From Euglena gracilis (taxonomy: Eukaryota; Euglenida; Euglenophyceae; Euglenales), in NCBI GenBank assembly GCA_039621445.1, contig CP154956.1, positions 96,166,406-96,230,405 on the forward strand: DNA of 64,000 nt, written 5' to 3'. How positions within the stretch are numbered: the stretch's first letter is position 1; each line of letters opens with the position of its first letter. The position numbers and the translations under genes were made by a program. The notes beneath the pieces were generated by a model that worked only from the letters and a program-made list of their open reading frames with translations, searched no databases and was not told where the DNA came from. Shown one piece after another: positions 12,601 to 23,316 of this stretch.

Positions 12601-13192
12601 TTTGCTTGGGAGGTAGGGCTAGGCCCGGCGGAGGAGGGTTTCCCCCTTTATTTTGCCCCCCTCCAAAGGGGTTCTTCCCAACCCCCCTCGAAGGGCTGGG
12701 TTGGTGCTGGACCAGGCTGTGTTTTAAGGAAGGTATGGGTAGGGATGGGTACTACGGGCAGGCTGAGGTGTAGGGACCTTCCGACCCCCCCCCCCCCCCC
12801 CCCCCGGGTGGGTCGGGTTTTGCAGTGGGTGCTGCTCGCGCCGAAGGCCCGGAAAATGGCCATTTTGGCAGGCACCGGGGGACCCAAAACGACCCTGGGC
12901 TGCCCCCCCCCCTTGCCACGGGCTGGCATCCCATTTCTTTCAAGGCATCCCCTGGGTTGGTAAAAAAGAAGCCCACACCAGACCCCCTGGTCCCAGAAAA
13001 AGCACCCTCTGGACCTCTGGATCCCAGGAAGCCCCACTGCTTTCTGCTGCCGAGTGGACCAGGGCCATCAGCCTCCCGAGAAGCCCGAGAAGCCCCGCTC
13101 CCAGCCTCCCGGACGCCGCTGGCCGAACCCCGCTGGCCATCGCGTCCGCCGCGGGCCACGCTGCCCTCGCGCAGGTCCTCGCCCAGCCGTGA
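3575..13192 (+). CDS. Ankyrin-repeat protein gene (multi-exon, partial model)
   Basis: At least six exon islands on the plus strand encode ankyrin-type helices: about 3575-3690, 5685-5868, 7648-7770, 9425-9560, 12206-12275 and 13105-13192. Recurrent family features are visible: G-H-x-x-V or A-x-x-L-L, A-[GD]-A-x-V-N, and T-P-L-A or A-L-H-L-A. Ankyrin repeats are protein-binding solenoids, so no specific partner or pathway can be named. Roughly one repeat per exon, separated by introns of about 1-2.7 kb. The last exon ends in a TGA at 13190-13192. The 5' end is not identified; a promoter or first exon could lie before 3.5 kb. Splice phases between islands were not all resolved, so extra small exons may be missing. 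Confidence 0.72.
5685..5868 (+). CDS. Ankyrin exon 2
   Basis: A long T-rich tract ends in ACAG at 5684, then the frame reads [40 protein letters not shown] and PAAV. It covers one full repeat and the start of the next. A GT follows the GCC-GCC codons at 5869. The island is far more GC-rich than the adjacent T-only tract. Confidence 0.78.
7648..7770 (+). CDS. Ankyrin exon 3
   Basis: Frame reads [20 protein letters not shown] then [15 protein letters not shown], the A-x-V-H-A-V-N-D...A-L-L-M-A-A-R pattern of ankyrin repeats. An AG precedes 7648. The 3' border is approximate. Confidence 0.72.
9425..9560 (+). CDS. Ankyrin exon 4
   Basis: Frame reads [20 protein letters not shown] then [20 protein letters not shown]. 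The A-L-H-L-A core and A-G-A-G-V-N loop are strong ankyrin features. Borders are approximate. It lies just upstream of a small transposon at 9705. Confidence 0.8.
9705..10214. mobile_element. hAT-like MITE, family B copy 1
   Basis: 510 bp with CAGGGGTTTTCTTAAG at the left end and CTTAAGAAAACCCCTG-like sequence at the right end, perfect 8-bp duplication ATCCATAC at 9697-9704 and 10215-10222. The interior holds CCAGCCAGCAGCTCAAAT repeats and long C-run/G-run palindromes. Non-coding; lies in the ankyrin gene's long intron. Confidence 0.88.
10226..10318. repeat. CCAC/CCAT tandem repeat
   Basis: CCAC units followed by CCAT units directly beside the right target duplication of MITE B1; related CATA repeats lie on the left side (9640-9704). 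Confidence 0.9.
12206..12275 (+). CDS. Ankyrin exon 5 (short)
   Basis: After GTCCAG the frame reads [16 protein letters not shown], matching the second helix and loop of an ankyrin repeat. A GT at 12276 can act as donor. Only part of a repeat is present, so neighbouring coding sequence may be missed. Confidence 0.55.
13105..13192 (+). CDS. Ankyrin terminal exon with stop
   Basis: After CTCCCAG the frame reads [28 protein letters not shown] and TGA. The [13 protein letters not shown] core is unmistakable ankyrin. The stop directly after the helix marks the C-terminus. Confidence 0.78.
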
Positions 13193-13254
13193 GCCCCCCC
13201 CCCCCCGCACACATGTCTGCTGCCCATACAGTCTGGCCCCGCCTCGCTCACCGT

Positions 13255-13425
13255 CCCCAAGCACCTCCAGCGGCAAATCCCAGCAAATCCTGACAAGCCC
13301 CCGAAGAATGAGGACCGATACCGACACATCCCCACAAATCCTGGCAAATCCCAACAAATTCCGGCAAATACCAACCAATCCCGACACAAATTCCAACAAA
13401 TCCCGACAACACCACCAAAATACCA
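13255..13425. repeat. Degenerate CAAATCCCGA minisatellite
   Basis: A roughly 10-13 bp unit (CAAATCC, CGACA) recurs about a dozen times just after the ankyrin stop codon. Confidence 0.65.
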
Positions 13426-13904
13426 AGTGTCTGGAGGTGTTTGACCGTCCCCTGGCCGCACTCTCCCCGCCGCCAGTCATCTAGCCCGCCTGCCTGTACC
13501 CGGCCGGCGGCCGCAGCATCGCCCCACACCTGGCACACCTTCCATCCTCGGACCCTCACACATTCACACGGCAGCCACCCTGCGATGCCGTGTGGCGTTG
13601 CCCCCAGATGAGAACCAAAGCTATCTCTTCGGGCTGCTTTGTGCAGTTAAGCATGGTTTGCCACCACTGGAATCTCCCTTGCACCCAGGCACCCAAGGCC
13701 CCTTCCCACGAAGTTGGTGTCCCCTGGTGTTTTTATTAAATGTGAATGCCAATTTAAAAACCGCACAAAATATTCTCACCTGGTGATTCTTGACAAAAAA
13801 TTCTCCAAAAAGGAGGGCATATTGAGAGGCCACATTTGGAGGATAAAGAGAAACACCACCTCCCTTTGTGGCAGGTTGGCAAGTTTACCTCTTTCTCATG
13901 CCCC

Positions 13905-14720
13905 ATATGAAACTAGAAAAAATATTCATGCATGCTGCAAACCCTGATGGAGCCAAAGTTTTGTGGATCGGGCTTCTTTTTCTCTCGGACCCCCGGGGTG
14001 GGTGGGTGGGTGGGTGGGTACGAGGCCAGACCCCCGAGAGGGGGGTTCTGGGGGTTCTGCGGTTCTGGGGGTTCTGTTCCCCCCTGGGGGGGAGTCCTGG
14101 GACAAGGCCTGGGTATGGGTTCTGGCGCAAAGTGCAGGTACCCCCAGCAGGAGTTTTCTTAAGGACCCCCCCGGGGGGGGGGGGTCCAGCCTTCGGCTGG
14201 CAAAGCGGCTGCTGGCCGAATAGGGGCTGCTGGCTGGCCCCCCGGGGGGTGTATGGGAGGGGGAAGGGGGGAGTCCGGGGCTCGATGAAAAACAAGATTT
14301 CTAATTTTTTTTTGTCATCATTTTCGACATTTTGATGGAAGGAGCTAGATCAAGGCTGGATCGGGACTGGAGGAACAGGCTAATTACTGAAAAAAATGCA
14401 GGGATAGGTGAGCTGGGCAGCCCATTTGGCTGGCCAGCCTGCGGCCGGCTGGCACAGCCTCCGGCTGGACTGGACCCAACTTTATTTCACTCGACCCCCC
14501 GGGGGGGGGGGGGGCCCCCAGCCCGAGTTTGGGCTGCTGGCTGGATTTGAGCTGGCTGGCTGCCCCCCCCCCCCCCCCGGGGGATAGGGTCCCCTCCGGC
14601 TTAAGAAAACCCCTGACCCCCAGGGGGTCCCGCGCCGGGCTGAGTGGGTTGGGGGGCCCCAGACCCAGACCCCAGACCCCAGACCCTCCCCCGGGGGGTC
14701 TTAAACAGAAGGTGGATCTC
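13905..14720 (+). repeat. Dispersed repeat block, copy 1 (interrupted by MITE B2)
   Basis: Apart from the 14148-14615 insertion it matches 28262-28680: shared AGAAAAAATATTCATGCATG, GGCTTCTTTTTCTCTCGG, GGGCTGAGTGGGTT and GGGGTCTTAAA segments in the same order. Nature unknown; no coding signal. Confidence 0.7.
14148..14615. mobile_element. hAT-like MITE, family B copy 2 at left-arm edge
   Basis: 468 bp with ends CAGGAGTTTTCTTAAG and CTTAAGAAAACCCCTG and perfect 8-bp duplication ACCCCCAG (14140-14147, 14616-14623). A paralogous, uninterrupted target exists at 28488-28495. Its right end also appears in the right arm at about 63955-63980, so it was present before the arms separated. Confidence 0.88.
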
Positions 14721-14759
14721 CTGTCCTTCACACCGCTTGTTGATGACACACACCCTGTG

Positions 14760-15641
14760 CAGGCACCTACGGCCGACCAGGGCCGACCAGGGCCGACCAG
14801 GGCCGACCAGGGCCGACCAGGGCCGACCAGGGCCGACCAGGGCCGACCAGGGCCGACCAGGGCCGACCAGGGCCGACCAGGGCCGACCAGGGCCGACTTG
14901 CATGTGGTTGGCCGACCGAAGGGGAATGGATGAAGGAATTCGGCAGCTTTGCCTTTGGAACAAGCACCTCTGATGATGCTGGGCGATGCTGGGCGATGCT
15001 GGGCGATGCTGGGCGATGCTGGGCGATGCTGGGTGATGCTGGATTTTTGGAGACCAGAGGTGGGGTTCCGATGCTGGGCGATGCTGGGCGATGCTGGGCG
15101 ATGCTGGGTGGTGCTGGCTTTTTTTTGTATATTTTGAAGAACTAAACCCATTTTTGGATAATTTTCTCACAAATCTCCAGTTTTACACCCATTTTAGCCA
15201 TTATGGATCAGTTTTTGCTAATTTGGGGGCTATTTGTCTCTGATTTGGCAAATATTGGGCCAATTTGGGTCAATACGAGCATTTTTTATGGCATTTTGGC
15301 CATTTTGCGCCTTTTGGTAATTTTGGGTCATTTTTCACAATCTTTGGTGGATTTTGTTGGCGTTTTTTTGGTAATTTTTGGTTATTTCAAGCCATTTTAG
15401 GTCATTTTGGTTGCTTTTGGGGAGCCAATGGAGGCCTTATGGAGCATTTCCTTTTGATCTTGGCGAGACATTTCAGAAAATCATTGCATCTCTTCACACT
15501 TTTTCTGTGACGGATACCCCCACCTATGGCCGACTATTTGCCGACCAGGGCCGACCAGGGCCGACCAGGGCCGACCAGGGCCGACCAGGGCCGACCAGGG
15601 CCGACCAGAGCACCAAAATGGACAGTGATCATAGGTGCCTG
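14760..15641. mobile_element. hAT-like MITE, family A copy 2 (left arm only)
   Basis: 882 bp bounded by CAGGCACCTAC and TAGGTGCCTG, flanked by the perfect 8-bp duplication ACCCTGTG (14752-14759 and 15642-15649). Ends are arrays of GGCCGACCAG (14768-14895, 15541-15608); inside are GATGCTGGGC arrays and T-rich TTTTGGCCA-like sequence. The right arm has a single uninterrupted ACCCTGTG near 63815-63825. Confidence 0.9.
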
Positions 15642-15649
15642 ACCCTGTG

Positions 15650-16190
15650 TCAACCACACACAAAAACACACATCTTTTTTGATGTAATTTGACTTTCCTG
15701 AGCTTATTCGCTGATGTTTCTCGAAAAGAAGAGTGGCAGTGAAGCCATTTTTGATGCCAAAGTTAATGGGCCCTCCAATCCAGGTCCAGATTTTTATGTT
15801 TTATGATGTATGGAACGGTGGCCATGACACGGCTTGTCCACTCGATGCACAAACACAAGGGATGTTCTGAAGAAGTATATGTACCATATTTCATTATATG
15901 GTATTATGATAAAAAGTTAAGAAGTATTATGCATTAATTTTCCTATATCAGCATTATAAGTTATCCTATATAAAATGTGTACATATTATATATATTTATA
16001 TATTTAATTTTATGAGCATTACAAGAATATATATATATATATATATATGATATATATATATATATATATATCATATTTTATTATGTACATATTAAGTAAA
16101 TGTATATACAAGCAATACATGATGTTTTTTCGACACCTGCACCTTCCTGCGGATGACGCTTTGACCCCCTCTCCCAGGGCGGGGCACGTC
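15650..16190. other. AT-rich upstream region of left transporter copy
   Basis: Includes a TATATA array at 16027-16075 (right partner about 63380-63490). Could contain the promoter, but no specific element is assignable. Confidence 0.4.
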
Positions 16191-16194
16191 CCCG

Positions 16195-16350
16195 ATGTGG
16201 TCCGTGGTGGCCGCGGCGCTGGCCCTGCTGGGGTGCTGCGGCGCCGACGTGGCCTGCGGCACGCTGCTGTACACGGTCAGCAACGCCGGCGCTCTGCCCC
16301 TGGGGCTGCGCCGCACCCTTCCAGTCCCAACACTTTCCTGGTCAACAAAG
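16195..16350 (+). CDS. ABC transporter exon 1, left copy
   Basis: ATG-TGG at 16195 opens a frame with a hydrophobic helix VVAAALALLGCCGADVACGT followed by LLYTVSNAGALPLGL; the exon ends in AAAG before GTGCAT. An AG at 16178 also allows this to be an internal exon, so the ATG as true start is inferred. The partner is 63101-63256. Confidence 0.65.
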
Positions 16351-16639
16351 GTGCATGCACCCATCAGAGATTTTTTTAAAGTTTCATGACCCGGGGAGTA
16401 AGTGGGTCCTGGCCGCGCCCCCCCCCCCCCCCCGGGGGGGGGGGGGGAGTGGGAAACCCCGCTGGGGGGGGGGGTTCCCTCAATTTTTTAGTGCGAAACG
16501 CCGAAAAAATCATCCCTAAAATCGACCCCCCAAAGTGGGTCCCCCTAGCCCCCCTTCCCCCCGGGGGGGGGGGGGGGGGGTTTGGACCGTTTCTAAAAAA
16601 AAAATACCTCTTAGATAAGACCCCCCAAAAAAAGATTCC

Positions 16640-16860
16640 ACTGGATGTCCAGCAGCAGAGCTCCCAACCCACTGTTTGGGGGGGGGGTGCCTCGGGTTCT
16701 CAACCTTTGGCTGCGGTCTTGTTTGGGTTTGGTCGGTGGCACGGTGCGGGGCTCATCTTGGAGGGATGTGCCCCGGGAAGCCCTCGCCCGTGCAGCCTTC
16801 TTGCACTCGAATTCCCCGCAGTGTCTGGAAACAGGGTCATGGGTATTTTCTGCATTCACC
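16640..16860 (+). other. Unassigned conserved island between exons 1 and 2
   Basis: Frame GGTVRGSSWRDVPREALARA is shared with the right arm (about 62570-62800), but a poly-G tract of different length lies upstream and no splice pair was recognised. Confidence 0.25.
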
Positions 16861-17475
16861 AAACACAAATTGGTTTTGGGGGGAATGCGTTGAAGAAGTC
16901 CCTCCGACAGACTGCCCCCTCCAGTTGTTTACACCATTTTGCAGGAAATTCTGCTGCATTTTCAGCCTGAGTTTTTCCGATTTCGTTGAATTATTATCTT
17001 TTCTGTTTTTTTTCTTTTTGTTTTGCTTTCAGTTTTCTGTTCTGCTATAAAATGGATCCAACTGAAACGTCTTTTGACCCAGGTTTGTCACACATTCAAA
17101 ATTTTCAAGCCACTTTTTTTCAAATGTTTGCAGGCTCCCTGCTTCCCAGGTGGGAGGCTGGCCACTCCATGGAGATGACGTTCTCCTGGGGTGGGGGCGC
17201 CTTTGACAGCAGCTTTGGGATGAAATGTGAAGGGGGGGCTGAGCAGCAAGGACTCAGCCTTCAGCATAGAAAAAAAAACCCCAAGTTTGGCGTGGCAATT
17301 TGGGGAGGTGTCAAAACGAAAAACGTGGGGTTCACTCTTTCGTCAAAGGAAGTTGCCCCGGCCTGCCAGCTGACAGTTTCTTGGGGGCTCAGTGACAAAG
17401 AGTGGGGAGGGGCACTGGATGGATTGGTCCAGGCCAGAGGTGGTAGTAGGTGGGACTCGTTTTCCACTAACCAGG

Positions 17476-17605
17476 TTGTTTTGTTTTCTGTGGACTGCTC
17501 TTGGATGGACGGCTGCGCTCTTCTGACTGTGTGGTGGTCTGCTACCTTCGTGCATTGCTGGCCGCAGTAGCAGGCCTCTGGGGCCTCTTCACAGCTGTCA
17601 AACTG
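17476..17605 (+). CDS. ABC transporter exon 2, left copy
   Basis: Frame reads CVVVCYLRALLAAVAGLWGL then FTAVKL, a long membrane helix, and ends at CTG before GTGTCC. An AG precedes 17476. The frame is conserved in the other arm. Confidence 0.6.
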
Positions 17606-18189
17606 GTGTCCACTCTTGTGGCATCTCCTGCCCCGGACTTTCCGCAATCCCCAGAGCAAGAGGAATCAGCTGGCAAGGCGTTCAAACAACTGGGCATCCT
17701 GTACGGATTCTGTTTTCTGTGTTTCTGTTTCAATCATTTTGAAAAACCGTCACTTGCTTGCAGTATTTGCAGACCCCATCTTGCGTGTGTTCAGAGCCCA
17801 AAAGCAAATTCCCCCTTTGCCCCTCGCAACGTTTTTGGACCGATGTTTTCCACGTGCCCTTTCTTTGGGCAGCACATTTCGCACACTGTGGACGTTGCCA
17901 CCGCTTTCTTTGTGGGCGATCCTGCATTTCTACACTTTCATTTATGGGCCAGCTGTTTTTTGGCGATGGGGTGAGAACAAATTCAAATTCAAAATCAGAT
18001 TCGGAAAAACACATATTTGATTGCACCACAAACACCCTCCCCCTTCCCCCAGGAAGTTACACGCGCGGTGACAACCTCCCAAGGGGGGGCTGGAACAAAG
18101 CAGCGAGTTTCAAAACGGCTTAGTCAATACTGTCAGATGTGCTCATCTGGCAGTACTCGGTACTGCACAGTTGCCACACAGCATCCGTC

Positions 18190-18345
18190 CTCTGCTTGCC
18201 TCCACGGTGTTCCCCAGCCCGCGCTGCGGGGGACGGTCGCGCTGCCCCGGCCCTCCCCAAGGGTTACTGCACGGCACTGGGCCCTCCCGTGGGCGGCCAA
18301 GCCGTGCCTGTTCCAAATGCCTCCCCTGCTGCCTTTCCTCGTGTG
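18190..18345 (+). other. Unassigned GC-rich island, possible transporter exon
   Basis: Strongly conserved, GC-rich and open in more than one frame in both arms (right partner about 61120-61280). Its position between exons 2 and 3 suggests a coding exon, but no frame is clearly favoured. Confidence 0.35.
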
Positions 18346-19494
18346 GTGGCGAGATGTATCGGGGGGCGGGGCAATGACCGAGACGGTTGTCGCAGTGGAG
18401 GTTCAGGCAACCTCACACCAGTGCCCCCCACCCCCCGCACCCCCCGGGGGTTCTGGTATGATGCTGCAATTAACACTTGGAGATTCGACCCAAATTCAAT
18501 TTCCCTCACAATCATTTTTTGAAAATCATTTGTTTTTGATGGTTTACGCAGGCGACCATTGCATTTTCATGGGGGTGATGGAGTGGCGAGGGTGTATGGG
18601 CATCCGCGAAACCCTTTGGGTGGTAGGTGGAGGGGGTCGACCCCCCATCCCCATCCTGGTGGGTGGGGGGTCTGCACCCCCCCCCCCCCCACAAGGCCTT
18701 GCCGTATTTCTGGGTATAGACCAAAATTTTCTTTGTCGCCGAAAATTTCTTTCCTTGTGGTGCTGTGGTGGACGGTGGTGGCCCCCCCACCTCCAAGCTA
18801 GGAGATGGTTTGACTAGGGTTTCCCCCACAGCCCTGGGGAGGGCTGACCTGAAAATGACCTGACAACGAAGCGGCAGGTGGTGTTCTGGAAAAGTGTCAA
18901 CGACAGGGTGTGCCTTTGGACAGGGGAAAGTACAACCCCCTGTTCCAGTTTCCCAGCTTGACCTGCCCACCAAAGCTGGGTGATTAATGTTCGCTTCACC
19001 CCTTCCGTCGGCTGCCTGCCCAATTGTTTTGGCTCTTCCTTGGTGGCTGTGGTTTCGAAAGTTCAAATGGATGAGGGCATTTCTGAAGCCGGGGAGGGGT
19101 CACAACATTTCTCAGAGAGTTTCTTTCTCCTTTTTTTTAATAAAAAAACAGCCAATTCCAATGTGTGGGGGTGGCTTCCTTTTCCAGCCCACCAAACACC
19201 TCAAAAACAAGACATGCCTGCAGCCTAAAGAAACCCAGTCATTCGCCTCCTTGGTCGGAGACCCATGAAGCCATTGGTTTTGCCCCCGCCCGGGAGGGGG
19301 TACAACCAGCCATTAAACAGTGCTTCCGGAAAGGCGTGCAGTTGCCACACCCCCTATGTCAACAACACCTTCCTAAAACGCCATTCTCCGCTAAAGAGGG
19401 GGATGCCTATCTTATTGCGCGCCTTGTCTGTGCATGCTTTGCCTATGTTATGTTGGGTGGGGTTGCGTGGCAGAAGACACAAGGCTTGCCTGAG

Positions 19495-19680
19495 ATTCCA
19501 TTCCGGCGCTGGAGCGGCACGCCGAGACGTATCAGCGCCGCCGCCGGCAGCACCGCCGCCTCCTGGCGGCCCTCTACCCGGCGCTGTGGGGCGGGGCGGC
19601 GTACGTCGCCGTCGCGGCCATCCCGTTCGATTACCGCCCACGGCGCACAGCCGCGGCGGCGCATGTTCCGACGCCTGGTT
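19495..19680 (+). CDS. ABC transporter exon 3, left copy
   Basis: Open frame between GCCTGAG and a consensus GTGAGT donor at 19681. It reads IPALERHAETYQRRRRQHRR, then ALYPALWGGAAYVAVAAIP as a membrane helix, then FDYRPRRTAAAAHVPTPG. The basic stretch followed by a helix suggests a cytosol-to-membrane transition. No stop in this copy. Confidence 0.72.
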
Positions 19681-20483
19681 GTGAGTGTGGGCAATCCCAC
19701 ACAATTGCCCTCACCCTCCCTCAAAGTGTCCCCCCCTCAAAGTGGCCATTTCCTTTGGCGCCGAAGGCTGAAATTTGTCCCCCCCCCCCCCTCAAGGTGT
19801 CCCCCCCCAGAGTGACCGTTTTGGGTTCCCACAGTGCCTAGAGGGTGGCCACTTTGGGGGGGGGGGTGAGGGTAAGTCGGTCTTCATCTGAATTGTGCCT
19901 GGTTGACATCAAATTCCACGGGGAATGCAAGAAGTGCAAGGGGCCAAGGAAGTATTTTAGGAATTATGATTAGGGTCAGCGCAACAAATGGAAAGCAATG
20001 CCATGCCACAGACACCCTTTGCTGTTGCAGTCTTTCATTACCCCCCCCCCCCTGTCTAAGCACCACCCTTGTCTAAGCACACCCCCCCGGTTCTTACCCA
20101 TCTTTTTAAAGGTCATCGTCACGGGGAGGTTTATTTTGTGTACATTTTTAAGGGAAATTTCTCAAAAAGTTCGAAATTTCTGCAATTTCCGAGACCTGAT
20201 TTGGTGAGGTATTGTTGATTTCTGCATCCAAATGTGTGTAAGTTCAACAGTGGACCTCCAAAATAAGGGGAATTTTTCCTTTTCGGCGCGGAGCGCCGGA
20301 TTTTTTTTTTGCAGTCAAATTTTTCCCCCTTGTCTAAGCACCCCCCCCCCTGGTTCTCACCCATATTTTGGCAAAATAAGCACCCCCCCCCCCGGTTCTT
20401 ACCCATCTTTTCCGGTGCTTAGACAAGGGGGGGGAGGTATGAGAGAGCACTCGACATAGGTTCATCACAATAGAGATGGGTGC

Positions 20484-20486
<3 letters not shown>

Positions 20487-20521
<35 letters not shown>

Positions 20522-20541
20522 CTTTGTGTGTGTGTGGGTGT

Positions 20542-20590
<49 letters not shown>
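20487..20590 (+). repeat. TG microsatellite
   Basis: About 100 bp of TG dinucleotides with a few interruptions; the right-arm counterpart at 59337-59383 is about half as long. Confidence 0.95.
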
Positions 20591-20592
<2 letters not shown>

Positions 20593-20939
20593 CCCAAAAA
20601 GAGATCTCCGAAAACAGAAGCAATAAACGTGTCTGGCACTGCTCTCAATGTGGTCCAGGAGCAGCTGTGCTGTGTCCTCAGTGGCCGCTGATGCAGGGCG
20701 GGTGCATGTGTTTCCTGGTTCCCAGGCCTCCCCCGGTGTCACACTGGTTCTGGAAGTGGGGTGAGTTACCAAGTTGGGGTCGTAACACAGTTGTCACTGG
20801 AACATCTGTGTGCTGCCGCACTCTGGGTTTATTTTTGTTGAATGGGTCGTCCACATTCTTCACACATAATGTTTGCCAACGGCGTTGGTTCACTCCTGAA
20901 GGGGAGAGGGTTGGCATGATTCTCAAATCCTGGTTATTA

Positions 20940-21122
20940 TTTATTTATTATACTTATACTTATTACTTATTTTTCATTCAGGCATCACAGGCAGGCAGGG
21001 CATTCACATTCAAGCAGCAGCAGCATCAGCAGCAGCAGCAGCAGGCATCAGCAGCAGCAGCAGCATCAGCAGCATCAGCATCATCAGCAGCAGCAGCAGC
21101 ATCAGCATCATCAGCAGCATCA

Positions 21123-21213
<91 letters not shown>

Positions 21214-21665
21214 GCATCATCATCATCATCATCGTCATCATCAGCAGCAGCAGCAGCAGCAGCATCATCATCATCATCATCATCATCATCGTCATCATCA
21301 TCGTCATCATCATCATCATCATCATCATCATCAGGAGGAGGAGGAGGAGGAGGAGAGGAGGAGGAGGAGGAGAGGACGAGGAGGACTAGGAGGAGAGGAG
21401 GAGAGGAGGAGGAGGAGGAGGAAGGAGGAGGAGGCATAGGAGGAGGACATCAAGGAGGAGGACAGAGGAGGAGGAGGAGGAGGAAGGAGGAAGGTAAGGA
21501 GGAGGAGGAGGAGGAGGAGGAGGAGGAGGAAATTATCATAGATAAGGGGGAATAAAATAATGAGGAGGAAAGAAGAGAAGAAGAAGAGAAGAGGAGGAGG
21601 AGAGGAGGAAATTAAGGATTATTAGGAGGATTATTAAGGAGGAGGAGGAGGATTATTATTAGGAG

Positions 21666-21702
<37 letters not shown>

Positions 21703-22154
21703 GAAGGAGGAGGAGGAAGGATTCAGGATTATTATTAAGGAGAGGAGGAGGAATTAGGATTATTAGGAGGAGGAGGAGGATTAGGAGGAGGAGGAGGAGG
21801 AGGAGGAGGAGGATTATTATTAGGAGGAGGATTATTAGGATAGGAGGAGGAGGATTATATTATTATTATATTATAGAGGAGGAGGCTATTATGAGGAGGA
21901 TTATATTATGAGGATTATTAGGAGGAGGAGGATTAAGGATAAGGAGGATTATATATTATATTAGGAGGATTATAGGATTATGATTATTATTATATTGTAT
22001 TATGATTAGGATATTATTAGTCTTATTATTATTATAGGATTATTATTATTATTATGATCTTATTATTATTATTATTATTATTATTATCTTATTCTTATAT
22101 TATATTATTATTATTATTAATTATTATTATATTGTTGTTGTTGTTGTTGTTGTT

Positions 22155-22193
<39 letters not shown>

Positions 22194-22194
22194 A

Positions 22195-22253
<59 letters not shown>

Positions 22254-22655
22254 TATTATTATTATTATTTATTATTATTATATTATTGTTATTGTTATTG
22301 TTATTGTTATTGTTATGTATCTTGTTATTGTTATTGTTATGGTTATTGTTATTGTTATTGTAATATTATTTATTATTATTGTTATGTTATGTTATTGTTA
22401 TTGTTATTGTTATTGTTATTGTTATTGTTATTGTTATGTTATTGTTATTGTTATTGTTATTGTTATTGTTATGTTATGTTGTTATGTTATGTTATTGTGT
22501 TGTTATTGTTATTGTTATTGTTATTGTTATTGTTATTGTTATTGTTATTGTTACTGTTATTGTTATTGTTATTGTTATTGTTATTGTTATTGTTATTGTT
22601 ATTGTTACTGTTACTGTTCTTGTATGTTGTATTATATTATTGTATTATTATCTTA

Positions 22656-22693
<38 letters not shown>

Positions 22694-23109
22694 TATTATT
22701 ATTATTATTATTATTATTGTTATTGTTATTGTTATTGTTATTGTTATTGTTATTGTTATTGTTATTGTTATTGTTATTGTTATTGTTATTGTTATGTTGT
22801 TGTTGTTATTATTGTATTGTTATTGTTATTGTTATTGTTATTATTGTTATTGTTATTATGTTATTATTTTTGTTATTGGTGTTGTTATTGTTTTTGTTTT
22901 TGTTATTGTTATTGTTATTGTTATTGTTATTGTTATTGTTATTGTTATTGTTACTGTTACTGTTATTGTTATTGTTATTGTTATTGTTATTGTTATTGTT
23001 ATTGTTATTGTTATTGTTATTGTTATTGTTATTATTATTATTGTTATTATTATTATATTCTTATATTATTATTATTATTATTATTATATTATTATTATTA
23101 TTATTATTA

Positions 23110-23146
<37 letters not shown>
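20940..23146 (+). repeat. 2.2-kb composite microsatellite (left arm)
   Basis: Successive blocks of CAG, CAT, AGG, AGG/TTA mixtures, TTA/TTG, TTATTG and TTA repeats. It lies in the intron before exon 4. The right-arm counterpart is only a few hundred bases of different repeats (58488-58905). Long leucine/isoleucine/tyrosine or histidine frames here are artefacts. Confidence 0.95.
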
Positions 23147-23148
<2 letters not shown>

Positions 23149-23316
23149 TTGGGAACAGCAGCAGACCTACCAAGCACCATACCCCCCCCCCACCTGTCCT
23201 CAACAAGCCAAGATTTGGCAGCTGAGAAACAGAGTCAGCCACCCCCCCAGGACCCCCCCCCCCGTTGCTAATCCCCAAGTACTGCACCCACTGGCTTGTG
23301 CTCGCTGACTTGTCAG

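Noticed and set aside
12752-13484. Overlapping 219- and 242-codon frames on both strands
   Set aside because: GC-rich and minisatellite sequence; only the short ankyrin frame at 13105-13192 has family support.
14768-15608. Regular 10-bp repeats resembling an array
   Set aside because: Unit too short and no spacers, so not CRISPR; they are subterminal repeats of a MITE in eukaryotic DNA.
22054-23308. Open frames of 278-405 codons rich in Leu, Ile, Tyr, Val
   Set aside because: Translations of TTA/TTATTG microsatellites; open in several frames, no domain, not conserved in the other arm.
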